Of a stretch of 19,978 nucleotides of DNA, positions 7,166 through 14,754 are shown in pieces. The translations under genes were made by a program, and so were the position numbers. Within the stretch, counting starts at the first letter, position 1. Every line of letters begins with the position of its first letter. This stretch comes from Yinghuangia elevatio (GTDB taxonomy: Bacteria; Actinomycetota; Actinomycetes; Streptomycetales; Streptomycetaceae): the NCBI RefSeq assembly GCF_040649515.1, contig NZ_JBEZFP010000159.1:1-19978 (forward strand). The letters are read 5' to 3'. Below the pieces are notes generated by a model that saw nothing but the letters and a program-made list of their open reading frames with translations, did not search any database and was not told the DNA's origin.

Positions 7166-8653
7166 TCAGCTGACCCCCAGCCATTCCTTGATCGGGTGCA
7201 GCGCGAACCACGCCACGAAGGCGACGCTGAGGATCCACATCAGTACTCCAGGATCCTTCCACTTGCCCTGCGCGGTCTTGATCAGCGTGTACGAGATCAC
7301 GCCCGCCGCCACGCCGGCCGTGATCGAGTACGTGAACGGCATGATCACGATCGTCAGGAAGGCCGGGACGGACGACGACAGGTCCTCCCAGTCGATGTGC
7401 CGCACCTGCGTGATCATCATCGACCCGATGACCACGAGCGCCGCGGCCGCGACCTGGCTGGGCACCATGCCCGCGATCGGCGTGAAGAACAGCATCAGGC
7501 CGAACAGCCCGCCGACCACCACGCTGGACAGACCGGTCCGCGCGCCGTCGCCGACGCCCGTCGCGGACTCGACGAACACCGTCTGGCCCGACGAACCCGT
7601 CACACCGCCGATGACACCGCCGGCGCCGTCCACAGCCAGGGCCTTGTTGAGGCCCGGCATGCGGCCCTTCTCGTCCACCAGGTTGGCTTCCGACCCGATC
7701 CCGATGATCGTGGCCATCGCGTCGAAGAAGCCCGCGAAGACGAGCGTGAACACCAGTACGGAGGCGGTGATGGCCCCGGCCTCGCCGAAGCCGCCGAACA
7801 CGCTGACGTCGCCGATCAGCGAGAAGTCGGGTGTCTCGACGACGTTGTCCGGGAACTCCGGTACGCCCAGGCCCCACGCCTTCGCCGGTACGTCCACGAC
7901 CGCGTTGACGACCATCGCCACGACGGTGCCGATCACCAGGCCGATCAGGATCGCCCCGCGCACCTTGCGGGCCATCAGCATGAAGATCGACAGCAGCGTG
8001 ACCGCGAAGACCACGACCGGCCAGCCCTTGAGCTCGCCCGACGGACCCAGCACGACGGGGCCGCCGCCCGGTGCCGCGTTCTCCTGCACGAAGCCCGCGT
8101 TCACCATGCCGATCATCGCGACGAACAGGCCGATGCCGATGGTGATGGCGTGTTTCACCGACATCGGGATGGCGTTCATGATCGTCTCTCGGAGCCCCGA
8201 GAAGACCATGATCATGATGATCACGCCGTAGATGACGCACAGGCCCATCGCCTGCGGCCAGGTCATCTCGGCGATGACGGCCGTGCCGAGGACGCCGGAG
8301 ACGCTGAGGCCCGCGGCGAGTGCCAGCGGCGCGTTGCCGATGACGCCCATCAGCACCGTGGTGATCAGCGCGGCCAGTGCGGTCACCGCGGTGACCTGGC
8401 CCGGGTTGAGCTTGTTGTCCAGGACGTCCGCGCCGCTCAACATGATCGGGTTGAGCAGCAGGATGTACGCCATGGCCATGAACGTGGTCACACCGCCGCG
8501 GAACTCCCGGCCGACGGTGCTGCCACGCGCACTGATCTTGAAATATGTGTCCAGGAACGAACCGTTCCCGGCCGGAGGGGCCGGCTGGGTTCCGGTGGAT
8601 CCGGGTTCTCTGGGGCCCTGCTCTGAGTCCGAGTGCACAGATATCTGCGTCAT
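7166..8653 (-). CDS. NCS2-family (AzgA-type) purine permease
   Basis: A 495-residue polytopic membrane protein with about 12-13 hydrophobic segments after a ~45-residue hydrophilic N-terminus. The AzgA/COG2252 subfamily is recognised by GGVTTFMAMAYILLLNP near the first membrane segment, FAGFFDAMATIIGIG in the middle, and the downstream GSSGQTVFVESATGVGDGARTG motif. Characterised relatives import adenine, guanine and hypoxanthine by proton symport. Next to xanthine dehydrogenase genes, hypoxanthine or another oxidisable purine is the likely cargo. The ATG at 8653 is chosen because GGGAG lies 7 nt upstream and homology begins just after it; the open frame continues far upstream only because of GC bias. 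It follows the xanthine dehydrogenase large subunit after 173 bp that hold hairpins. Confidence 0.94.
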   Translation of the reverse strand: MTQISVHSDSEQGPREPGSTGTQPAPPAGNGSFLDTYFKISARGSTVGREFRGGVTTFMAMAYILLLNPIMLSGADVLDNKLNPGQVTAVTALAALITTVLMGVIGNAPLALAAGLSVSGVLGTAVIAEMTWPQAMGLCVIYGVIIMIMVFSGLRETIMNAIPMSVKHAITIGIGLFVAMIGMVNAGFVQENAAPGGGPVVLGPSGELKGWPVVVFAVTLLSIFMLMARKVRGAILIGLVIGTVVAMVVNAVVDVPAKAWGLGVPEFPDNVVETPDFSLIGDVSVFGGFGEAGAITASVLVFTLVFAGFFDAMATIIGIGSEANLVDEKGRMPGLNKALAVDGAGGVIGGVTGSSGQTVFVESATGVGDGARTGLSSVVVGGLFGLMLFFTPIAGMVPSQVAAAALVVIGSMMITQVRHIDWEDLSSSVPAFLTIVIMPFTYSITAGVAAGVISYTLIKTAQGKWKDPGVLMWILSVAFVAWFALHPIKEWLGVS

Positions 8654-8707
8654 GGACCACTCCCAAGTGTCTGAGGTGTTGTTGGGGTGGTGCTGGAATC
8701 CGGCCCC

Positions 8708-8741
8708 GCGCGAGCATGCCAAAGCCGGTGCATGCCCGCGC
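8708..8741 (-). terminator. Long hairpin between xanthine dehydrogenase and permease genes
   Basis: Arms GCGCGAGCATGC (8708-8719) and GCATGCCCGCGC (8730-8741) pair over 12 bp with one mismatch around a 10-nt loop. It lies 86-119 nt beyond the xanthine dehydrogenase large-subunit stop and upstream of the permease start. It is a plausible partial terminator dividing the locus into two transcripts. Confidence 0.4.
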
Positions 8742-8775
8742 GAGGCGGGGGTGTGCGTTCGGGGGCGCGTTTCGG

Positions 8776-8797
8776 CCACGTGTAGTCGTGCACGTGG
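8776..8797. repeat. CCACGTG inverted repeat
   Basis: Perfect 7-bp arms CCACGTG (8776-8782) and CACGTGG (8791-8797) with an 8-nt spacer. Each arm contains the palindrome CACGTG. It lies 30 nt past the xanthine dehydrogenase stop. It could be a second terminator hairpin or a two-site operator for the permease promoter. Confidence 0.4.
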
Positions 8798-8826
8798 TGT
8801 TGCGTGACGGGCGGAAGCGGTCGGCC

Positions 8827-11202
8827 TCAGGTCCCGGTGAGGTGTTCCGGGCGTACCGGAACACGGTTGAGCGCGAGTCCCGTCGCCGCCCGGATCGCCG
8901 ACACGACGGCCGGCGTCGAGGACAGCGTGGGGGCCTCGCCGACACCGCGCAGGCCGTACGGCGCGTGCGGGTCGGCCAGTTCGAGGACGTCGATCCGCAT
9001 CGGCGGAGTGTCCAGGATGGTGGGGATCAGGTAGTCCGTGAACGACGGGTTCCTGACCTTGCCGTCCTCGACGAGGATCTCCTCCATGACCGCGAGGCCC
9101 AGCCCCTGCGTCGAGCCGCCCTGGATCTGGCCGAGCACCGACAAGGGGTTGAGCATCACGCCCACGTCCTGGGCGGCGGACAACTCCACCACCTTGACCA
9201 GGCCGAGGTCGACGTCCACGTCGACGACCGCGCGGTGTGCGCAGAAGGTGTACTGGACGTGGCCGAAGCCCTGCCCGGTCACCCTGTCGAACGCCTGGGT
9301 GGGCCGGTGGTGGTGCTCGCGGGTCGCCTCGACCGCGTCGTCCCCGAGCAGGTCGACAAGGTCGGCGACCACCTCGCCCCGCCCGACGACGACTTTTCCG
9401 GCCTCCAGCCGGAGGCCCGCGACCAGATCCGCCGACCAGCCGTACCGCTCGCGGCCCAGCGTGAGCACCGAGGCACGCACCGCCTCGGCGGCCAGCTTCA
9501 CCGCGCCGCCGGTCATGTACGTCTGCCGCGAGGCGGACGTCGAGCCGGCCGAACCGACCCGGGTGTTCGCCGGGTGGATCGTCACCTGCTCGACGCCCAG
9601 TTCGGTGCGCACGATCTGGGCGTGGACCGTGATGCCGCCCTGGCCCACCTCGGCGGCGGCCGTGTGCACCGAGGCGACGGGGGCGCCGCCGACGACCTCC
9701 AGGCGCACGTGCGCCGTCGAGTAGTCGTCGAAGCCCTCGGAGAAGCCCACGTTCTTGATGCCGACGGCGTAGCCCACACCGCGTACGACGCCCTCGCCGT
9801 GCGTGGTGTTCGACAGCCCGCCGGGCAGCTCGCGTACGTCGGTGCCGCCGTCCGACTCCCACGGCCGGGTGGGCGGCAGCGGCATGTCCTTGACCCGCCG
9901 GAGCAGTTCGGCGACCGGCGCGGGCGAGTCGATGATCTGCCCGGTCGGCATCGCCGAGCCCTCCTCGACCGCGTTGAGCTGCCGCAGCTCCACCGGGTCC
10001 ATGCCCAGTTCGGCGGCCAGCCGGTCCATCTGGCTCTCGTACGCGAAGCACGCCTGCACCGCGCCGAAGCCGCGCATCGCGCCGCACGGCGGGTTGTTGG
10101 TGTAGTAGGCGGCGGCGTTCATCTCGACGTTCGGCACCACATACGGGCCGATGCCGAGCGACGAGGCGTTGCCGACCACCGCGGGGGAGGACGAGGCGTA
10201 GGCGCCGCCGTCCAGGCTGATGGACGCTTCGACGTACACGAGCCTGCCGTCGCGCGTGGCGCCGTGCTCGTACGTCAGCACCGCCGGGTGGCGGTGCACG
10301 TGCCCGAAGAACGACTCCTCGCGCGAGTACACGATCTTGACCGGCTTGCCGGTGTGCAGCGCCAACAGGCACGCGTGCACCTGCATCGAGATGTCCTCGC
10401 GCCCGCCGAACGCGCCGCCCACGCCCGCGAGCGCCAGCCGCACCTTCTCCGGCGGCAGCCCGAGCACCGGGCACATCTGGTCCCGATCGACGTGCAGCCA
10501 CTGCGTCGCGATGTAGAGGTCGACACCGCCGTCCTCGGCCGGCACCGCGAGCCCCGACTCGGGACCCAGGAACGCCTGGTCCTGCATGCCCACTTCGTAG
10601 TCGTGCCGGACCACCACGTCGGCCGCCGCCCGGACCTCGTCGGTCACGCCGAGGCCGGAGACGATGCGCTGGCGGTGCACGACGTTGTCGGACGCGTGCG
10701 CCTTGTACTCGTCAGGGGCGTGCACATAGCCGTTGGCGTCGACGTCGAGCGCCTGGGCCGTGGTGGTGATCGGCGCCAGGACCTCGTACTCGACCCGGAT
10801 CTTGGCGAGCGCCCGGCGCGCGGTCTCCGGGTGGTCGGCCGCGACCAGCGCGACCGGCTCCCCGTGGAAGCGCACCTGGTCGATCGCCAGCACCGGCTGG
10901 TCGACGACCTCCAGGCCGTAGAACTTCGAGCCGGGGATGTCGTCGTGCGTCAGCACCGCGTACACGCCCGGCTGGGCGACGGCCGCCGAGATGTCCAGGG
11001 ACCGGATCCGCGCCCGCGGGTGCGGGCTGCGCAGCGCCATGCCCCACAGCATGTCCTCGTGCCACAGGTCGGACGAGTACGCGAAGTCGCCCCTGACCTT
11101 GAGGACGCCGTCCGGGCGCAGGGTCGACGCGCCGATGCCGTCCGTGCCGGGTGCGTGGGTCTCCTGCAGGTTCCTCGGGACGGCCCGTGCGGTGGCGGCC
11201 AT
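8827..11202 (-). CDS. Xanthine dehydrogenase molybdopterin-binding (large) subunit
   Basis: A 791-residue catalytic subunit of the xanthine oxidase family (equivalent to E. coli XdhA / B. subtilis PucD). Residues about 25-145 form the a/b-hammerhead domain and about 160-770 the molybdopterin-binding domains. Landmarks are GGAFGGRED at 262-270, the substrate-region Arg377 in RGFG, a downstream AAEVGQGG cofactor-binding motif, and the candidate general-base Glu756 in GVGEAP, which corresponds to the invariant catalytic Glu of the family. The reaction is hydroxylation of hypoxanthine and xanthine to urate with NAD as likely acceptor. The start at 11202 is taken because the [2Fe-2S] subunit ends one base before it (TGA-C-ATG), implying translational coupling. 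It has no FeS or FAD domain of its own; both are encoded upstream. Specificity within the aldehyde oxidase/xanthine dehydrogenase superfamily is inferred from the PucR, permease and XdhC neighbours. Confidence 0.93.
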   Translation of the reverse strand: MAATARAVPRNLQETHAPGTDGIGASTLRPDGVLKVRGDFAYSSDLWHEDMLWGMALRSPHPRARIRSLDISAAVAQPGVYAVLTHDDIPGSKFYGLEVVDQPVLAIDQVRFHGEPVALVAADHPETARRALAKIRVEYEVLAPITTTAQALDVDANGYVHAPDEYKAHASDNVVHRQRIVSGLGVTDEVRAAADVVVRHDYEVGMQDQAFLGPESGLAVPAEDGGVDLYIATQWLHVDRDQMCPVLGLPPEKVRLALAGVGGAFGGREDISMQVHACLLALHTGKPVKIVYSREESFFGHVHRHPAVLTYEHGATRDGRLVYVEASISLDGGAYASSSPAVVGNASSLGIGPYVVPNVEMNAAAYYTNNPPCGAMRGFGAVQACFAYESQMDRLAAELGMDPVELRQLNAVEEGSAMPTGQIIDSPAPVAELLRRVKDMPLPPTRPWESDGGTDVRELPGGLSNTTHGEGVVRGVGYAVGIKNVGFSEGFDDYSTAHVRLEVVGGAPVASVHTAAAEVGQGGITVHAQIVRTELGVEQVTIHPANTRVGSAGSTSASRQTYMTGGAVKLAAEAVRASVLTLGRERYGWSADLVAGLRLEAGKVVVGRGEVVADLVDLLGDDAVEATREHHHRPTQAFDRVTGQGFGHVQYTFCAHRAVVDVDVDLGLVKVVELSAAQDVGVMLNPLSVLGQIQGGSTQGLGLAVMEEILVEDGKVRNPSFTDYLIPTILDTPPMRIDVLELADPHAPYGLRGVGEAPTLSSTPAVVSAIRAATGLALNRVPVRPEHLTGT

Positions 11203-11203
11203 G

Positions 11204-11701
11204 TCAGGCCCCCGCTCCGGCGGACGCTCCGGGCGCCTCCGCCTTGCGGGCGGCGGCGAGCCGGACCGCGTCCATGATCTTCTCGTAGCCGGTGCAGCGG
11301 CACAGGTTGCCGGACAGCGCCTCGCGGATCTCCGCGTCGCTCGGCCGCGCCCGCCGCTCCAGCAGATCGTGGGTCTGCACGAGCAGACCCGGCGTGCAGA
11401 AGCCGCACTGCACGGCGCCCGCGTCGACGAAGGCCTGCTGGACCGGGTCGAGTGTGTCGCCGTCGGCGAGCCCCTCGACGGTACGGACCTCGCGGCCCTG
11501 GACCTGGCCGGCCGCGACGAGGCAGGCGCAGACCGGGTCGCCGTCGAGGTAGACCGTACAGCTGCCGCATTCGCCCTGCTCACAGGCGTTCTTCGAGCCC
11601 GGCAGGCCGACGCGCTCGCGCAGCACGTAGAGCAGGCTCTCGCCCTCCCAGACGTCCTCGGCCTCGGCCTGGCGGCCGTTCACGGTGAATGTGACCTTCA
11701 T
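11204..11701 (-). CDS. Xanthine dehydrogenase [2Fe-2S] subunit
   Basis: A 165-residue electron-transfer subunit. The N-terminal plant-ferredoxin-like domain binds the first cluster with Cys40, Cys45, Cys48 and Cys60 (ACEQGECGSC, then a Cys 12 residues later). The C-terminal helical domain binds the second with Cys99, Cys102, Cys134 and Cys136 (QCGFCTPG and LCRCTGY). All eight ligands are intact and the length is normal for the family (about 155-170). The ATG at 11701 overlaps the TGA of the FAD-subunit gene by 4 bp, and its stop is one base from the start of the large subunit, so the three subunits are translated from one message. It passes electrons from the molybdenum centre to FAD in the cytoplasmic heterotrimer. 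An Ala/Gly-rich tail follows about residue 150. Confidence 0.95.
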   Translation of the reverse strand: MKVTFTVNGRQAEAEDVWEGESLLYVLRERVGLPGSKNACEQGECGSCTVYLDGDPVCACLVAAGQVQGREVRTVEGLADGDTLDPVQQAFVDAGAVQCGFCTPGLLVQTHDLLERRARPSDAEIREALSGNLCRCTGYEKIMDAVRLAAARKAEAPGASAGAGA

Positions 11702-12585
11702 GCGGCTGCCCTCCCGGCTGCGCGGTAGTCGTCCCAGGTCCAGGTCAGGGTGCGGCGCGCCATCACCGACAGCGCGTGCCGGCGGTACGCGGCCGAGCCG
11801 CGTACGTCGTCGATCGGCGACGCGGCCTCGGCGACCAGCTCGCCGAACCGCTCGGCGGTCGACGCGGCCAGCTCGGCGCGCGACGTCCACCGGCCGGAGT
11901 CGGCGAGTTCGGCGGCGATGAACTCCTCGGCGGCGGTCGCCCGGCGGGGGGTGGGCGCGGCGGAGCCGATGCCGGTGCGTACCGTCCCGGCCTCCGGGTG
12001 CAGCGCGATGCCGAACGAGCACACCGCGATCACCATCGCGTTGCGCGTGCCGATCTTGGCGAACTGCTGCGGGGCGGTCGCCGACGGGATGTGCACGGCG
12101 AGGATCAGCTCGTCCGGCTGCAGCGCGTTGCGCTTGACGCCGAGGTAGAACTCGTCGATCGGGATCAGGCGCGCCCCGCGCGCCGCGGAGGCGACCTCCA
12201 CCTGGCAGCCCGACGCGAGCAGCGGCGGGTGCGCGTCTCCGGCGGGCGACGCCGCCCCCAGGTTGCCGCCGACGCTGCCGCGGTTGCGGATCTGCGGCGA
12301 GCCGACCGTGTGCGAGGCCAGCGACAGGCCCGGCAGGCGGTCGGTCAGGTGGTCGATGATCCTCGTGTACGGCACCGAGGCACCCAGGTGGACGACCTCG
12401 TCGGCACCGATCTCCCAGGTGTGCAGCTCGGGGATGCGGTTGAGGTCGATCAGCGCCGCCGGACGGTGTCGGTCGAAGTTCAGGTCGACCATGACGTCCG
12501 TGCCGCCGGCGATGGGTACCGCGGTCGGGTACTCGGCCTTCGCGGCGAGTGCCTCGTCCCATGTCGCGGGGCGCAGGAACTCCAT
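11698..12585 (-). CDS. Xanthine dehydrogenase FAD-binding subunit
   Basis: A 295-residue subunit of the FAD-binding molybdopterin dehydrogenase family (equivalent to B. subtilis PucC). FAD-binding motifs are AGGTD at 26-30 and the long GSPQIRNRGSVGGNL segment at 95-109, followed by SPAGD. Residues about 178-285 form the CO-dehydrogenase-flavoprotein-like C-terminal domain. The ATG at 12585 has AGGAGGAG about 9 nt upstream, the clearest ribosome binding site of the locus, as expected for the first gene of an operon. The gene diverges from pucR across 249 bp, so the activator and its presumed target share a control region. It is the first of three tightly coupled genes (4-bp overlap, then a 1-bp gap). 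It would transfer electrons from the FeS clusters to NAD. Confidence 0.94.
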   Translation of the reverse strand: MEFLRPATWDEALAAKAEYPTAVPIAGGTDVMVDLNFDRHRPAALIDLNRIPELHTWEIGADEVVHLGASVPYTRIIDHLTDRLPGLSLASHTVGSPQIRNRGSVGGNLGAASPAGDAHPPLLASGCQVEVASAARGARLIPIDEFYLGVKRNALQPDELILAVHIPSATAPQQFAKIGTRNAMVIAVCSFGIALHPEAGTVRTGIGSAAPTPRRATAAEEFIAAELADSGRWTSRAELAASTAERFGELVAEAASPIDDVRGSAAYRRHALSVMARRTLTWTWDDYRAAGRAAA

Positions 12586-12770
12586 AGCGGGGTTCTCCTC
12601 CTGTTGTGCCGGGGGGTGCTGCTCGTTCGCGGGAGGGGCGGTGCCGTGCGCTGCTCCGGACCTACGGGGTGTGACCCAGTACACACAGCCCCGGCACGAT
12701 CGCAGTAGCCACGGAAACCATGAAGCGTCGGCCTCGGATGCCTGCAAGTTCTCGTAGGTTCATCTAATCG

Positions 12771-12797
12771 TTGACCCATGGCCGCCCCCGGTATGAC
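12771..12797 (+). promoter_or_regulatory. Possible pucR promoter
   Basis: TTGACC (12771-12776) and TATGAC (12792-12797) resemble -35 and -10 hexamers with a short 15-bp spacer. They lie in the only AT-richer patch of the pucR/xanthine dehydrogenase gap, about 40 nt before the pucR start. I could not identify a convincing promoter or palindromic PucR operator for the minus-strand operon. Confidence 0.3.
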
Positions 12798-12834
12798 AGG
12801 ACACGCAGACCCGGACGCGTGGACGTAGGAGATC

Positions 12835-14580
12835 ATGGTCGGGAAAGAAGTGGTGGGAGGCGAGGACGTGCGGCTGCGGGCACTGCTCGACGCGGGGGTT
12901 CCGGGGATCCGGCTCCTCACGGGCGAGGACGAGCTCGACCGCGGCGTACGCGGGGTGATGACGACCGACCTCAACGACCCGAGCCGGTACCTCTCCGGGG
13001 GCGAGCTGGTGCTCACGGGGATGTTGTGGCGGTCCGACCCGGCGGACTCCGAGAACTTCGTACGCGTCCTCGTGGGCGCGGGTGCCGCGGGCCTCGCCGC
13101 CGGGATCACCGAGGTCGGCCCCGTCCCGGACGACCTGGTCGAGGCGTGCGCACGGCACCGGCTGCCGCTGTCCATGGTCGACGAGGAGATGTCCTTCGCC
13201 CGGCTCACCGAATTTGTGGTGCGCCGCGTGTCCACCGAACGGGCGAGCGATCTGACGGCCGTCGTCGACCGGCACCGCCGCCTCGTGCAGGCGGCCACCG
13301 GGGGCGCGGGCCTGGACGGCATCCTCGGGCTGGTCGCCGCCGACATCGACATCCGCTGCTGGGTGCTGTCGCTGACCGGCCGTCAGGTCGCGGCGGGGGC
13401 GGACCTGCTGGACGCGGAGCTGCGGACCGTGCTGGCCCGCGCCCACCTGGCGGCCCGGGCCCGGCGGGCGCGGCCCCCGTACCGCGAGCGCACCGCGGGC
13501 CGGGTCTTCTCGATGCTCCCGGTCGACCGCGACGACGGCTCGCTGGCCGCCGAGCAGGGCGTGTGGAGCGAATGGTCGCTCGTCGTGGAGGAGGACGTCG
13601 CCGACTGGCCCGAGCAGCGCCGCGGCCTGCTGGACGAGCTGGCCCGGCTCGTCGCGGTCGAGGCCGACCGCGTCGAGGACAACCGGCGGCTCGGCCGCCG
13701 CCTCGCCGAGGACGTCCTCGCGCTGCTGAACTCGGGAGCCGATCCCGGCGAGATCGCGGCCCGGCTGCGGGTCGCCGAACCGGCCGCCGCGTCGCCGGTG
13801 ACCTGGCAGCTCGTCGCGGCGGCGGTCACCGTGCCGGGCACCCCGAATGATCCGCAGTCCGCGGCACCGGGGAGCCCACCCCCCACCCGCGCGCCGCGTA
13901 CCGCCGGATCGGAGGCGGCGGCCGCCGCACCCGTGCACACCTCGTCCGGGGCGAACACCGCGGGGCGCATGGCCCGCACGCTTCTCGAAGAGGCTTTGGC
14001 GGATCTGCCAAGCGAGGCATTGGTGGCGGCGATCGGCTACGGCGCGGTGGCCCTGGTCCCCGGCTCGGCGGACGGTCCCGGCTCGTCGGACGACGTGGCC
14101 GCCGAACTGCGCGCGCGCCTGGCCGGGTTGGAAGGCTCGGCGGGCGACGGCATCCGCCTCAGCCTCGGTGTCAGCGCCCCGGTGGCGCGGGCCGACGCGC
14201 TGCGCGGAGCCCTCGAGGAGGCGTGGCACGCCGCGCGCATCGCGGAAGGGCGGCCGGGCTCGTTCGAGGTCGTGGGGCACGGCGAACTGGCCTCGCACGT
14301 CCTGGTGTTGGCGGCGGCGCCGGAAGGGGTGCGGCGCGGGTTCCGGGACCGGCTGCTGAGCCCGCTGAGCGCGTACGACGCACGGCATCAGGCGGACCTG
14401 GTCGCCACGCTGGAGGCGTTCCTCGACTGCGACGGGTCGTGGACGCGCTGCGCGGCGCGGCTCCACGTACACGTCAACACGCTTCGCTACCGGATCGGGC
14501 GCATCGAGGAACTGACGCAACGGGATCTGTCGCGGCTGGAGGACAAGGTCGACTTCTTCCTGGCCCTGCGCCTTAGGTGA
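12835..14580 (+). CDS. pucR: PucR-family purine catabolism regulator
   Basis: A 581-residue transcriptional regulator. Residues about 12-130 form the PucR N-terminal purine-catabolism domain (RLLTGEDELDRGVRGVMTTD, then YLSGGELVLTGMLW). A central GGDEF-like region is interrupted by an Ala/Pro/Ser/Thr-rich linker at about 336-380. Residues 522-581 carry the C-terminal PucR helix-turn-helix (AARLHVHVNTLRYRIGRIEEL). Family members activate or repress purine-degradation genes in response to a purine intermediate. Divergence from xanthine dehydrogenase makes that operon the obvious target. The ATG at 12835 has AGGAG closely upstream. GTG at 12868, preceded by GGGAGG at better spacing and coinciding with the usual family N-terminus (VRLRALL), is an equally good start and would remove 11 residues. 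The gene ends before the strong terminator at 14659. Confidence 0.93.
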   Translation: MVGKEVVGGEDVRLRALLDAGVPGIRLLTGEDELDRGVRGVMTTDLNDPSRYLSGGELVLTGMLWRSDPADSENFVRVLVGAGAAGLAAGITEVGPVPDDLVEACARHRLPLSMVDEEMSFARLTEFVVRRVSTERASDLTAVVDRHRRLVQAATGGAGLDGILGLVAADIDIRCWVLSLTGRQVAAGADLLDAELRTVLARAHLAARARRARPPYRERTAGRVFSMLPVDRDDGSLAAEQGVWSEWSLVVEEDVADWPEQRRGLLDELARLVAVEADRVEDNRRLGRRLAEDVLALLNSGADPGEIAARLRVAEPAAASPVTWQLVAAAVTVPGTPNDPQSAAPGSPPPTRAPRTAGSEAAAAAPVHTSSGANTAGRMARTLLEEALADLPSEALVAAIGYGAVALVPGSADGPGSSDDVAAELRARLAGLEGSAGDGIRLSLGVSAPVARADALRGALEEAWHAARIAEGRPGSFEVVGHGELASHVLVLAAAPEGVRRGFRDRLLSPLSAYDARHQADLVATLEAFLDCDGSWTRCAARLHVHVNTLRYRIGRIEELTQRDLSRLEDKVDFFLALRLR

Positions 14581-14631
14581 CCCCTCGGGCCCGCAGGGCG
14601 GCGCGCGGGTCCGGGAGACGACGCTCCGACC

Positions 14632-14659
14632 TCGTGCATGCCGACTTCGTGCATGCCGA
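14632..14659. repeat. Direct repeat of a 13-mer containing GCATGC
   Basis: TCGTGCATGCCGA occurs at 14632-14644 and again at 14647-14659, separated by 2 bp (15-bp period). It lies immediately before the terminator stem. Each copy contains the palindrome GCATGC. Confidence 0.7.
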
Positions 14660-14699
14660 AGGGTGTGGGGACGAACCGTTCGTTCGTCCCCACACCCTT
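14659..14699. terminator. Strong bidirectional terminator between pucR and sepF-like gene
   Basis: Perfect 18-bp arms AAGGGTGTGGGGACGAAC (14659-14676) and its complement (14682-14699) flank a 5-nt loop CGTTC. A short T run follows on the plus strand and the stem begins with A/T pairs on both sides. It lies between the convergent pucR and sepF-like genes and would stop transcription from both directions. Confidence 0.88.
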
Positions 14700-14754
14700 T
14701 GGCTTCCAGCTTGTTCCCGTGGTCCCGGGGGTGATCCCCGTCGGTGCCCGCGGG

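Noticed and set aside
6425..8626. A 733-codon plus-strand open frame
   Set aside because: It is antisense to xdhC and the permease, His/Asp/Arg-rich, with no signal or family.
8654..10501. N-terminal extension of the permease frame to 1111 codons
   Set aside because: The extension runs through the intergenic hairpins and out of frame over the xanthine dehydrogenase gene. Homology and the ribosome binding site place the start at 8653.
8545..11277. A 910-codon open frame on the plus strand
   Set aside because: It lies antisense to the permease start and the xanthine dehydrogenase genes. Its translation is Arg/Val/His/Asp-rich low-complexity sequence with no domain, as expected for a GC-bias shadow.
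12760..14520. A 586-codon open frame on the minus strand opposite pucR
   Set aside because: It is antisense to a well-conserved PucR gene. It has no ribosome binding site and its product has shadow-type composition.
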